DNA of 6,129 nucleotides, taken from assembly GCA_029936425.1 (NCBI GenBank), contig JAPYSU010000031.1:1-6129 (forward strand), given 5' to 3'. Source of the DNA: Litorimonas sp. GTDB lineage: Bacteria > Pseudomonadota > Alphaproteobacteria > Caulobacterales > Maricaulaceae. This document shows, piece after piece, positions 1 through 6,129 of the stretch (the stretch's first letter is position 1; each line of letters starts with the position of its first letter). Made by a program: the position numbers and the translations under genes. The notes beneath the pieces were generated by a model. The model worked only from the letters and a program-made list of their open reading frames with translations. It was not told where the DNA came from and did no database searches.

Positions 1-20
1 GTAGTACACAGGTGTACTAC
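1..20. repeat. Perfect 20-nt palindrome at the window edge
   Basis: GTAGTACAC (1-9) and GTGTACTAC (12-20) are exact reverse complements around AG. It abuts the tandem units that begin at 21. It may be the terminal or subterminal hairpin of another repeat element lying mostly outside the window. Confidence 0.85.
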
Positions 21-133
21 TTGTTGTTTTCTTCAAAAAAGGTCCAAAATTAGGGGGGTAAGTTGGTGTTTTTACCAAAAAAGCCTAAATTAGCGTTGTT
101 TTGGGTACAAATTGCTTCAAATTAGGGGGGTAA
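21..133. repeat. Three diverged tandem units of 33-41 nt
   Basis: Units at 21-61, 62-94 and 95-133 share the order GTTG, a T-run, CAAA-rich sequence, then AAATTAG. Units 1 and 3 both end in the exact 15-mer AAATTAGGGGGGTAA (47-61 and 119-133). Unit 2 has lost the G-run. This is a small minisatellite, possibly internal to a non-autonomous repeat extending left of the window. Confidence 0.65.
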
Positions 134-454
134 CTTTGACTTGTGTTCTTAGTTTCATTTCGCTTCCCCATTCAGGGCATTTCGTCCCCCCCCCCTTCCC
201 GAATCTTGAAGAATATATACCCCTGAAGATGTATGAGTAGTAGTAGCAGTAATCCATTAGATCAAAATGGGGACAGACCAACATACTAACCAACCAACGG
301 ACAGACAATACCTCTTATGGGGAGGGCTAGGCCTCCGACCATGCCCTCTAAAAATGTGACGGAGGACGGACGAAGGAATTGGTGTTTCTAAGAGCAGTGC
401 CAGAATTTACACTTATCGGAAAAACAATATTGAAATACATTTTAAGACCCATTT
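134..454. other. Non-coding stretch with low-complexity tracts
   Basis: No supported gene is seen. It contains a run of ten C (186-195), a short GTAGTAGTAG tract (near 236), degenerate ACCAACCAACGGACAGACA-like sequence (about 280-306) and further GGAC-rich sequence (359-375). GAGGGC (322-327) and GCCCTC (343-348) could pair as a weak hairpin. Short ORFs here on both strands have low-complexity translations and are not called. Confidence 0.5.
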
Positions 455-522
455 TTAATTCAAAATTATTAACTTTTCACAAAACTAAATTTGCACTTAA
501 TCGGCTCCTGGTCTCCTGTGGT
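455..522. repeat. 68-nt direct repeat, copy 1
   Basis: This matches 751-818 at 66 of 68 positions, with differences at the A/C near 471 and the G/C near 493. The repeat distance is 296 nt. Sequence further left is also related but diverged (TGAAAT followed by TTTTA blocks), so the original duplicated unit was about 100 nt or longer. It overlaps the 3' end of the acidic ORF at 477-718. Confidence 0.95.
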
Positions 523-718
523 TCACATCGAGCTTCCATGAGAAAACTATCTTCTGCCAGACTTTCGTCGTAAGCTACAACAGTTTCAAGGAGGAACGAA
601 TTTTCTTCATCGTTTTCAAGTGTTGCATTGAAAGAAGCGACCTCTTCATTTTCAGCGGCAGCAATGAGGAACCACTCGTCTTCTTCGGGCATCGTCACTG
701 GCATCATAGTGCTGTTAT
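477..718 (-). CDS. Acidic exon-like ORF, unknown protein
   Basis: After a plausible acceptor on the minus strand (CTGTCATTTCAG, CAG at 719-721) the frame runs NST then MMPVTMPEEDEWFLIAAAE and onward through a strongly acidic stretch, ending at TGA (477-479), about 79 codons. The first ATG ends at 707. The last 15 or so codons lie in the 68-nt repeat, read there in a different frame from the copy at 751-818. A possible donor (GTGAAC) at about 527-522 would end the exon before the repeat, leaving about 62 acidic residues. No domain was recognised. Coding status is tentative: length alone could be chance, but the acidic composition and adjacent splice-like signal are suggestive. Confidence 0.25.
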
Positions 719-750
719 CTGAAATGACAGTTTTAGTTAAGTTTGGACTA

Positions 751-818
751 TTAATTCAAAATTATTCACTTTTCACAAAACTAAATTTCCACTTAATCGG
801 CTCCTGGTCTCCTGTGGT
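751..818. repeat. 68-nt direct repeat, copy 2
   Basis: This is the partner of 455-522 with two mismatches. On the minus strand it holds the end of the exon-like segment 793-889, its stop codon and the beginning of the AT-rich sequence that leads to the acceptor at 719-721. Two copies beside exon-like segments suggest a local tandem duplication or two insertions of one repeat. Confidence 0.95.
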
Positions 819-889
819 CCAGGCTGTCCAGGCCCAGGACATTGATGAAGTGGCTGATCATCTCCAGCTTGTCAGCGGTGACAGTTGCC
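793..889 (-). pseudogene. Possible terminal exon, unknown protein
   Basis: On the minus strand a pyrimidine-rich stretch ending GTCCGCAG (CAG at 890-892) precedes 97 nt that reads, after one leading base, ATVTADKLEMISHFINVLG then LDSLDHRRPGAD, and stops at TAA (793-795). Composition is GC-rich and codon-like, with an amphipathic-looking leucine/isoleucine pattern. The phase does not join to the donor at 956/957, so the two segments would need a frameshift or another splice site. The last residues fall within the 68-nt direct repeat (751-818). No known family was recognised and no promoter was seen. Confidence 0.28.
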
Positions 890-956
890 CTGCGGACATG
901 ACAGGCGGTCAGAAAATATTTTCTTCATGATATAATAATTCTAGTTCTACTCTCAC

Positions 957-1076
957 CTCGTTGTTGACTGCTGCCATGAAGTTGACCTGGGTGGCTATGC
1001 ACAGGTGCTGGATGGGATCAGCTGCTCACCCCCCGTGGCTGAGAAGTCTCAAGTGGTCATCTTTGGGCTGCTCTAC
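957..1076 (-). pseudogene. Exon-like segment with in-frame TGA, unknown protein
   Basis: This is GC-richer than its surroundings and bounded on the minus strand by a plausible acceptor (TTTAATTCAG, CAG at 1077-1079) and donor (GAG then GTGAGA, from 956 down). The 120-nt frame is 40 codons: VEQPKDDHLRLLSHGG, then TGA at 1026-1028, then AADPIQHLCIATQVNF and MAAVNNE. Both sides of the TGA look protein-like in the same frame, as expected of an exon inactivated by one nonsense change. The family is not recognised. The next exon-like segment (793-889) needs a different splice phase, which also argues for decay. It could instead be chance non-coding sequence. Confidence 0.3.
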
Positions 1077-1148
1077 CTGAATTAAACAATAATGCATTAA
1101 TTTAGAAGAACATTTGAATTTTACATGAAAAGGGTCCATCACCATTTT

Positions 1149-1188
1149 GATTAGTTCATTTTTAATTATTATTAAAATTGAACTAATC
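1149..1188. repeat. AT-rich foldback with 18-nt arms
   Basis: Arms 1149-1166 and 1171-1188 are reverse complements with 17 of 18 positions matching and a 4-nt loop TATT. The outer ends read GATTAG and CTAATC. It is probably a palindromic transposon remnant or a hairpin-forming AT-rich insertion in flanking DNA; no family was recognised. Confidence 0.75.
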
Positions 1189-1276
1189 CCGCGTTTGGAC
1201 GGTTGACATTTAAACATTCTGATTGGAATCACAATATTTAAATACCACGGGTTTACCCCTTTTAATGTTAAATGTG
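1189..1276. other. AT-rich spacer between the foldback and the candidate Helitron end
   Basis: No gene or strong structure was found. An ATTAAA (minus strand, 1261-1266) lies just past the candidate Helitron end and might serve as a variant polyadenylation signal for read-through RepHel transcripts. No canonical AATAAA was seen on the minus strand between 1190 and 1672. Confidence 0.3.
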
Positions 1277-1305
1277 CTAGCGGGGAACAAGTACTAAGTA
1301 CTTGT
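1277..1305 (-). other. Candidate Helitron 3' terminus (hairpin, spacer, CTAG)
   Basis: Read on the minus strand, arms ACAAGTAC and GTACTTGT pair perfectly over 8 bp around a TTA loop (1287-1305). A 6-nt spacer TCCCCG follows (1281-1286), then CTAG (1277-1280). Stem, GC-rich spacer and CTRR in this order are the standard Helitron 3' signature, which serves as the stop signal for strand transfer. It lies 368 nt past the stop codon on the correct strand. The next minus-strand base is C rather than the expected T, so the boundary is not proven. Confidence 0.5.
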
Positions 1306-1319
1306 ATTTGCTAACACTT

Positions 1320-1348
1320 GAAGACTACACACAGTATTCTGTGTCTTC
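1320..1348. repeat. Bulged hairpin near the Helitron 3' end
   Basis: GAAGAC (1320-1325) pairs with GTCTTC (1343-1348), and ACAG (1331-1334) pairs with CTGT (1339-1342) around a TATT loop. A 5-nt bulge TACAC (1326-1330) lies on the left side. It sits about 15 nt inside the candidate terminal hairpin and may be a second subterminal structure. Confidence 0.45.
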
Positions 1349-1400
1349 GCATAAATAATTGCGGAAATGAATTGAACCACAGAGATACGATAATTCTACT

Positions 1401-1558
1401 CAAATACATTGTACTGGATAAACTGCTTTGTGTAGCTACCCCATAAAACCTGCACCCTCCTTTCATAGATTTCACTTGGGGAAGCTTTCGATACCATTCC
1501 GGGCACAGTGACAGGTTTTATAGCTACACAAAACAGTTCGTCCAATACAATGTATTTG
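1401..1558. repeat. Large imperfect inverted repeat (foldback) in the Helitron 3' region
   Basis: The left arm (1401-1452, 52 nt) and right arm (1512-1558, 47 nt) are reverse complements, differing by a 5-nt gap (a GGGGT block present only in the left arm) and about four substitutions. Recognisable matched blocks include CAATGTATTTG and AGCTACACAAA. The 59-nt centre (1453-1511) is not repeated. Transcribed, it would form a long hairpin. It could be an inserted foldback or MITE-like element, or a structural part of this Helitron family's 3' end. No coding potential was seen. Confidence 0.85.
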
Positions 1559-1571
1559 TGCAGACAACGCA

Positions 1572-1591
1572 ATGGTGCATAATGCTACCAT
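1572..1591. repeat. Near-perfect short palindrome
   Basis: ATGGT-GCAT (1572-1580) pairs with ATGC-T-ACCAT (1582-1591), with a single bulged T at 1586 and one central base. It lies in the part of the Helitron 3' region that has no counterpart in the left arm of the larger inverted repeat. No CTRR follows it, so it does not look like a transposon end. Confidence 0.5.
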
Positions 1592-1615
1592 AATATGTCC
1601 TCTCTTAGTTTTCAA

Positions 1616-1632
1616 GGGTTAAAATTTGACCC
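1616..1632. repeat. Short hairpin next to TTAG (alternative Helitron end)
   Basis: GGGTTAA (1616-1622) pairs with TTGACCC (1626-1632) over 7 bp including one T-G wobble, with a 3-nt loop. On the minus strand it is followed after 7 nt by CTAA (1605-1608), also a CTRR form. The stem is AT-rich, and the base after CTAA is G rather than T. It is a weaker alternative to the 1277 terminus. Confidence 0.3.
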
Positions 1633-1672
1633 AAGAATTTATATTTTTATCTCTGTGGATTGACAGAACCAC

Positions 1673-4600
1673 TCAGTGGTGGTCTGCCAATACTAACACT
1701 TCTTTAAACGTGATGTTCAAAGCAGTGTTAGGGTCCTTGTTATGCCCTGGCTGTATGGCAAACTTAATGTGGTCGGGTGAGCCAACCCTTGAAGCCGCCA
1801 CATAGAACTGCCCGTGTGTGAATATCTCCCTACGGAGCCACACACCAACTCGTTTCAGAGATTGACCCTGGGACTTATTTATCGTGGTCGCAAACGCCGT
1901 CCTGACTGGGAACTGACGGCGGGACCAATTAAATGGAAAGGCATTTTCCTTCGGCATAAATGTAATTCTCGGCAGGAGAACTTGCCTATCTGTCCCTGCA
2001 ATGGTGCAAACCAAGACTCTGTTGCCCTCTCCAACTCTCCTGAAGATCAGACGGGTGCCATTGCACAGACCCGCCTTCAGGTTGATGTTCCTAAGGAGGG
2101 TCAGGGGCTGGCCTGGTTTTAAATTGAGCATGTGACGTGGAAACCCGCTGGGTTGAAGCGTGTTCAGATATTCGACACTGTACCGAAACGTTTCACCAGG
2201 ATGATCACTGATCACAGTGTCTGCAGAGCAGAGTTTCAGTGCATTTCCAGACAATTTGCTTTCCATCAGATCATTTATAGAATCCACCTCTACATTTGTG
2301 GGAGCAAGGATGGCTCGGCCATCAAGCCAGCTTTCATCTCCGATGTTTGTGTCAATGTCTGGGAATATTTCGTCACAGAAATCATTCATAGATTTTCCCT
2401 CCCTCCACCGTTCTTTGTCCGTGTTCACGTCAATCTGGAAACATATGTCAGCAGGGATGGTCACTCGACCCTCAGAGTTGGTTTCTGCTGTTCCGTCGCC
2501 AAGACTCAGAGTCCACTGGTCAAAGGCTTCCAGTTTGGGGTCACCACTGGCCGACACTCTGATGTTCTCTGTGAGTTGGAGGACACGGAAGTGTTGCCAC
2601 AGGTTGGACTTGTTGACACATGCATCCACCAACTCTGCCCTGGAGGCACCGGGCACAACAGGAAGAATCTGTCTGAAATCGCCGGACAACACGACAACTT
2701 TTCCTCCGAATGGTAGGTCAGGTTTTCCAGTGAGGTCTCGCAAGGTTCTATCCATGGCTTCAATCTGAAACCTATGGATCATCGTTGCCTCATCGATATA
2801 CAGTAACTTTGCCCGTCTCACGAGGTCAGCTGTGGCACTCTGAGCTGTAATTGACAGCGTGGACTCTGCATTCGGCGACAATGGAGCCTTCATCCTGGAG
2901 TGGAAGGTTCGGCCCAGATGAAGCATGTTGGCCGCAATTCCTGTGCTCGCCATGGCCAAGGCTATTGAGCCGCCAGGTTCCAAGGTTCGGACTGCATCTA
3001 GCACCGCGTTCATTGTGAATGTTTTACCGGCTCCACCTCTGGCAGAGAGGAATGCCTGCAGCGGTGTCTCAGACTCTACGGCCTGCATGATGGTGTCAAA
3101 GACGCGTCTCTGGTCTTCAGTGAACTGGTTCTTAGCAGTGTCCACATTGACAGTCAACTCCTCAACTTCAAAGTCGAGTTCCTCTCTTATGACCGCAGGT
3201 TCGTCTCGTGTGAAGCACGACACCTGGGCGAGTTCTTCGGCCGTTGGTTTAGGCAGACCAAAGTGTCCGAGCTGTTTCTCAAATGAGTCTAGCCTGTGCT
3301 CAATATCTATCAGGACCAGTGTCTTCAGTTGGTCAGATTGAAGGTGGATTCCTTGACGGACTGCCTTCTGCAGGAAGTCATCAGTCCATGACTCCCAGAA
3401 GTGGTCAAAAAGATCTCGCGGGTTGCTCGCATCACAAAACATTAGTATTGTGACAAAAAGTTCGCGCAACTGCGGGCACCCTGCAGTGTGACTCTGTTCC
3501 TCCAGGGCAGTCTGCCACTCAAGATCGTCCCCGAGAAGGCCAATCTCCCGGCAAACCTCTTTATAGGTTTCACACACCCTTCCTCCAGGAACTTCAAGCA
3601 TGTCCCGGAAGCTCTCTTTACCACGACAGTGATCGTTGTGGAGGAGCATTCTCAAGAAGAATGCGTCCCCAGCTATCGGATGCAGGCTGTGGACCCGACC
3701 GAGGCTGAATTTATTATTCGCTCTCTCCATCCAGACAGTCTCACCGTCCGCATTCTTATCAAAGACATGTCTCTTAGGCATGTCCACATACTTTGGCATT
3801 GGATCACATTGGCAGTCTCTTTTTTCAGCCGACCGACCCTGCCTCCTTCTCTCATTTTCACGTTTGTTAAACTCGAAAAATTTAGTGAGAGTTGTATCTT
3901 TGTACGTCTCAAGAGCAGACTCCTCTTCACCAGCATCAAAGACCATTCCCTGTTGATCTTCTAGGTGAACTTTAAGATCCTTCACAGGCGGGTAGTGAGT
4001 GGCAATCGGGTAGCCCAAGATGTGCCACATAGCTTCACAGGAGCCCACTGACCTCAGGTCCTCATATTCCTGTATTTCGTCTCTTTGCTCACCCTCCACT
4101 TCAGTACGCACCATAGATCGGTCATGACCTTTGGTGATGTATTTGTATAAATACTTTGCAGCCATAGGAGAAAGGCAACTTTCAACATTGATGTGACAGT
4201 TGTATCGGAGTAAAAGGAGCGGGTTGTATGGGACAATGTCTCGGTTGTCCACCTCAAATACTGGGCCACCACGCCTTCTCTGAATGTCAATCTTACGACC
4301 ACCGTGGTCAGGATGCCTTCTCCTGTAAACTGGAAAGTTATTTTCCGGATTCAGAATTGTCTCAGACTGAAACTCCTTGCGATACTTTTTGGTGCAAACA
4401 CCATCCTCCATGCAGACACACTGTGGATTCCTATCCCCACACGGACCATGGACCATGTTGTCGGTCACAATTTGCTGCAAGCGCTGTCTCTGCAGCTTCT
4501 CCTCAGGATCATCTGTATCCTCGGGGTCAGGTGGCAACTCTGCACAGATGATATTGTCTATATCCTGTGGAGTTTTTGGTCTGTCAGAGTTATCAAGGAT

Positions 4601-6129
4601 CAGGAGTATGTGCACGTGAGGTAGACCACGTTTCTGAAACTCGATTACACTCAGGTGGGCTACAGTGCGCCCCAATACTCCACCTTTGATCAGGTCATTT
4701 AGCAGCTGATCTTTTGCCCTCTTAAAGACTCTGGCCACTATATCAGGTCTGTCCTGAGCAGCCTGGCCTGGCTGCAGGTGGTCGGTAATTTCTTTCCAGT
4801 GAGGATTGCAGGTCATTGTAATAAAGTAATCTGGCTTGTGATACTCTCTGACAACAGCCATTGCATTTTGAAATTGCTTATTATACCATCTAGGGCTTCC
4901 CTCTAATGAACTGGAAAGAATTTTCCGACCAACTTGAGCCTGAGGTTGAAGGTGATCATCAGGATGCATTCCATCCTCCCTTGGTGCCAAATCCCGTCGC
5001 CTGGCATCAGTCAACTCACGCACATTTCTGTATGTGTCTGCCCTGAGAGCCTTCTGGTTCTGGCGCTGGAAGTTGAGTCTCTGGCTTTCGATCATCACAA
5101 ACGCCATCACGATGTACTCCTGGAACAGTCTACCTGCCCTAAAGATGTAATCCATGGGCACTGAACGGATATTTAGGTGATACACATAATATTCCCGTGG
5201 GCTCACTCTCTTTCTATTATCAACATGCTTTAAGAATTGGCTATAACCGTAATCACCATGAGGAAAAAGAAGTGTAAAGTGGAGAGGGGTGGCGGAAGGA
5301 TTTAGGTCAGAAATTCTTTGAATCCCACCACCCCTTTTCCTAATTACCAAATCGTGAGGTTGAAAATTAGTTAACACACTCACTTCTTTTAAGTTAGATT
5401 GAAGATTGTAAGTCCTTGGGTGAGTGTTTGCTGGTCTGTCTCTACGATCAGCACTTATGACCAGATGGCCTTCTCCCAGCTCATCATCTGGGATCTCCAA
5501 GATCTGCACAAAATCCTTGATATATGGGTTTACTTGCCGCAGCGCAGTCTCGACCCTCTCCACAAGGTTTCGCATCATTTGCCTTTTTGGGGCACTCATT
5601 GGCTGAATAACCATGTTCATGTTCTCAAGCCTATTTGCAGTTTCCAGTTGCGGGTCGTGTAAAAAAAGTTGCGCAAACACAGGTTTCTCGCCATGGTTGG
5701 GTAAAAGTGGCCCAGACCTCTGTGTGACCCGACCTTCAAAGGTGACAGTTGGATTCCACGAACTACGAAATCTCCTTTCCTTGACTTCCACACTGGCCAG
5801 ACATACAGCATTATTCAATGGCCGGGCATTATCGCGGAATAATTTGGCTTCAGGTGTCTGATCAAACCATAACTTATTTATTTCTGGTGGTGGAGTCTTA
5901 AAGCTAGGAAGTTTGACTTTGCCACCCATGCAACACGTGGAAGGTGTTTCACCTTTGAACTTGAGGGCATTACAGTGCTTACAAACAACATCCATGCTCC
6001 CAATGGCGTCAAGGGTATCACGCAACTCAGGCACCTTGAAGGTTCCGTTCAGTGTGTCAATTCCTTGTCTCGCATCATGAGGTTTGAGCTTGGTTTGCTT
6101 TAGTAACCGGACATTAGCCTGACACTGGC
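1673..6129 (-). CDS. Helitron RepHel transposase (Rep HUH nuclease plus PIF1-type helicase), 5' partial
   Basis: This is the rolling-circle transposase of a Helitron; it would act in the nucleus, nicking, unwinding and transferring one DNA strand. The frame is open for 1484 codons to the right edge (first full codon ends at 6127), so the N-terminus is missing. A GTG at 6032-6034 is only an internal valine. Numbering from the edge: a CxxC...CC finger at 49-66; a Helitron_like_N-type region at about 310-520 with FITMTCNPHW (435-444) and the HUH motif HVH (504-506); YLYKY with tyrosines 659 and 663, spaced as in the Y2 catalytic pair; then an SF1/PIF1 helicase from about 1002: GGAGKT Walker A (1031-1036, Lys1035), Asp1112-Glu1113 Walker B, GDFRQ (1149-1153), KSQGQ (1418-1422) and YVAASR with Arg1447. 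It ends soon after motif VI with TGA at 1673-1675, so there is no C-terminal endonuclease as in Helentrons. No stop or frameshift is seen. Family assignment is near certain; activity is inferred. Confidence 0.97.
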   Translation of the reverse strand, partial: QCQANVRLLKQTKLKPHDARQGIDTLNGTFKVPELRDTLDAIGSMDVVCKHCNALKFKGETPSTCCMGGKVKLPSFKTPPPEINKLWFDQTPEAKLFRDNARPLNNAVCLASVEVKERRFRSSWNPTVTFEGRVTQRSGPLLPNHGEKPVFAQLFLHDPQLETANRLENMNMVIQPMSAPKRQMMRNLVERVETALRQVNPYIKDFVQILEIPDDELGEGHLVISADRRDRPANTHPRTYNLQSNLKEVSVLTNFQPHDLVIRKRGGGIQRISDLNPSATPLHFTLLFPHGDYGYSQFLKHVDNRKRVSPREYYVYHLNIRSVPMDYIFRAGRLFQEYIVMAFVMIESQRLNFQRQNQKALRADTYRNVRELTDARRRDLAPREDGMHPDDHLQPQAQVGRKILSSSLEGSPRWYNKQFQNAMAVVREYHKPDYFITMTCNPHWKEITDHLQPGQAAQDRPDIVARVFKRAKDQLLNDLIKGGVLGRTVAHLSVIEFQKRGLPHVHILLILDNSDRPKTPQDIDNIICAELPPDPEDTDDPEEKLQRQRLQQIVTDNMVHGPCGDRNPQCVCMEDGVCTKKYRKEFQSETILNPENNFPVYRRRHPDHGGRKIDIQRRRGGPVFEVDNRDIVPYNPLLLLRYNCHINVESCLSPMAAKYLYKYITKGHDRSMVRTEVEGEQRDEIQEYEDLRSVGSCEAMWHILGYPIATHYPPVKDLKVHLEDQQGMVFDAGEEESALETYKDTTLTKFFEFNKRENERRRQGRSAEKRDCQCDPMPKYVDMPKRHVFDKNADGETVWMERANNKFSLGRVHSLHPIAGDAFFLRMLLHNDHCRGKESFRDMLEVPGGRVCETYKEVCREIGLLGDDLEWQTALEEQSHTAGCPQLRELFVTILMFCDASNPRDLFDHFWESWTDDFLQKAVRQGIHLQSDQLKTLVLIDIEHRLDSFEKQLGHFGLPKPTAEELAQVSCFTRDEPAVIREELDFEVEELTVNVDTAKNQFTEDQRRVFDTIMQAVESETPLQAFLSARGGAGKTFTMNAVLDAVRTLEPGGSIALAMASTGIAANMLHLGRTFHSRMKAPLSPNAESTLSITAQSATADLVRRAKLLYIDEATMIHRFQIEAMDRTLRDLTGKPDLPFGGKVVVLSGDFRQILPVVPGASRAELVDACVNKSNLWQHFRVLQLTENIRVSASGDPKLEAFDQWTLSLGDGTAETNSEGRVTIPADICFQIDVNTDKERWREGKSMNDFCDEIFPDIDTNIGDESWLDGRAILAPTNVEVDSINDLMESKLSGNALKLCSADTVISDHPGETFRYSVEYLNTLQPSGFPRHMLNLKPGQPLTLLRNINLKAGLCNGTRLIFRRVGEGNRVLVCTIAGTDRQVLLPRITFMPKENAFPFNWSRRQFPVRTAFATTINKSQGQSLKRVGVWLRREIFTHGQFYVAASRVGSPDHIKFAIQPGHNKDPNTALNITFKEVLVLADHH

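Larger units (their letters stand above)
1377..1658. repeat. Outer 11-bp inverted repeat enclosing the foldback; possible MITE
   Basis: CCACAGAGATA at 1377-1387 is matched by its exact reverse complement TATCTCTGTGG at 1648-1658. Weak similarity continues inward (AATTCT and TCAAAT blocks), suggesting longer diverged arms. The sequence ATTGA occurs at 1371-1375, one base outside the left arm, and at 1659-1663, directly outside the right arm, resembling a short target-site duplication. This is consistent with a 282-bp non-autonomous element nested between the Helitron stop codon and its 3' end. The superfamily is not recognised. Confidence 0.5.
1277..6129 (-). mobile_element. Helitron transposon, right part in element orientation; 5' end outside the window
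   Basis: The element is defined by the RepHel gene and a candidate 3' terminus of hairpin plus CTAG at 1277-1305. Helitrons lack terminal inverted repeats and make no target-site duplication; they usually begin with TC and end with CTRR preceded by a short hairpin. The 5' TC end must lie beyond 6129. The non-coding 3' part would be 396 nt (1277-1672). The gene is certain; the boundary is moderate, because the base following CTAG in element orientation is C, whereas Helitrons normally insert between A and T. Confidence 0.8.

Noticed and set aside
50..78. CTAA followed by T with a 5-bp hairpin (63-67/74-78) as the Helitron end
   Set aside because: It fits the A/T target rule, but the stem is weak, the motif is part of a tandem repeat, and it would place the exon-like segments and both direct repeats inside the element without other support.
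1026..1028. In-frame TGA as a selenocysteine codon
   Set aside because: No SECIS-like element or selenoprotein motif is visible, and the neighbouring segment is out of phase, so a decayed or non-coding sequence is more likely.
1605..1632. CTAA plus hairpin as the Helitron 3' end
   Set aside because: The stem is AT-rich with a wobble pair, the following base is G, and it lies within the larger inverted-repeat structure. Kept only as an alternative to the 1277 end.
1668..1680. Palindrome ACCACT-C-AGTGGT over the RepHel stop codon
   Set aside because: The arms are only 6 bp with a single central base and no CTRR follows at the right distance. This is probably a coincidence of the CAC CAC TGA codons.
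2132..2716. Plus-strand open frame of 194 codons (also 2217-2768, 3488-3964, 2925-3341)
   Set aside because: These are antisense to RepHel, where every helicase or Rep motif is on the minus strand. Their translations show no recognisable domain and follow from the coding bias of the opposite strand.
1760..3125. Host PIF1 helicase gene
   Set aside because: The helicase is fused in frame to a Rep nuclease with HUH and two-tyrosine motifs, which is diagnostic of a Helitron and not of cellular PIF1.
6032..6034. GTG as the start codon of the large ORF
   Set aside because: The same frame continues upstream without a stop to the window edge, and GTG starts are not expected in a eukaryotic nuclear gene. 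The ORF is simply truncated by the window.
1..6129. CRISPR array, prokaryotic operon, tRNA or rRNA genes
   Set aside because: No regularly spaced repeats, Shine-Dalgarno-led gene strings or recognisable structural RNA sequences were found. The Helitron and splice-like signals point to a eukaryote.

Overview
The window is eukaryotic DNA, most likely from an animal. One large transposon gene on the minus strand dominates it. About 73% of the sequence (1673-6129) is an uninterrupted open frame encoding the RepHel protein of a Helitron, a rolling-circle DNA transposon. The animal assignment is an inference: the protein has the compact Rep-Helicase layout without a C-terminal endonuclease, and the flanks are AT-rich, repeat-laden and contain possible splice sites.

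Layout, in the direction of the element (right to left). The RepHel frame enters from beyond the right edge, so the true start codon and the Helitron 5' end are not in the window. In order it carries a Cys-rich finger, a Helitron N-terminal region, an HUH motif, a two-tyrosine motif and a PIF1-type SF1 helicase, and it stops at 1673-1675. The 3' non-coding part follows (1672 down to about 1277). It is unusually rich in inverted repeats, including a pair of about 50-nt arms at 1401-1558. The best candidate for the Helitron 3' terminus is at 1277-1305: an 8-bp hairpin, a 6-nt spacer, then CTAG.

The remaining 1-1276 is probably host flank. It holds an 18-bp-arm hairpin (1149-1188), three minus-strand exon-like segments of unknown identity (957-1076 with an in-frame TGA, 793-889, 477-718), and a 68-nt direct repeat whose two copies (455-522, 751-818) overlap the 3' ends of two of those segments. 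The far left has a perfect 20-nt palindrome followed by three diverged copies of a 33-41-nt tandem repeat.

The protein would nick and transfer one strand using the Rep tyrosines while the helicase unwinds the donor, and the 3' hairpin plus CTAG would mark where transfer stops. The ORF has no stop or frameshift in the visible 1484 codons and its catalytic motifs look intact, so this copy may be young and possibly autonomous. I see no evidence of an undescribed system. The most unusual parts are the nested inverted repeats near the 3' end and the duplicated exon-like segments beside it.
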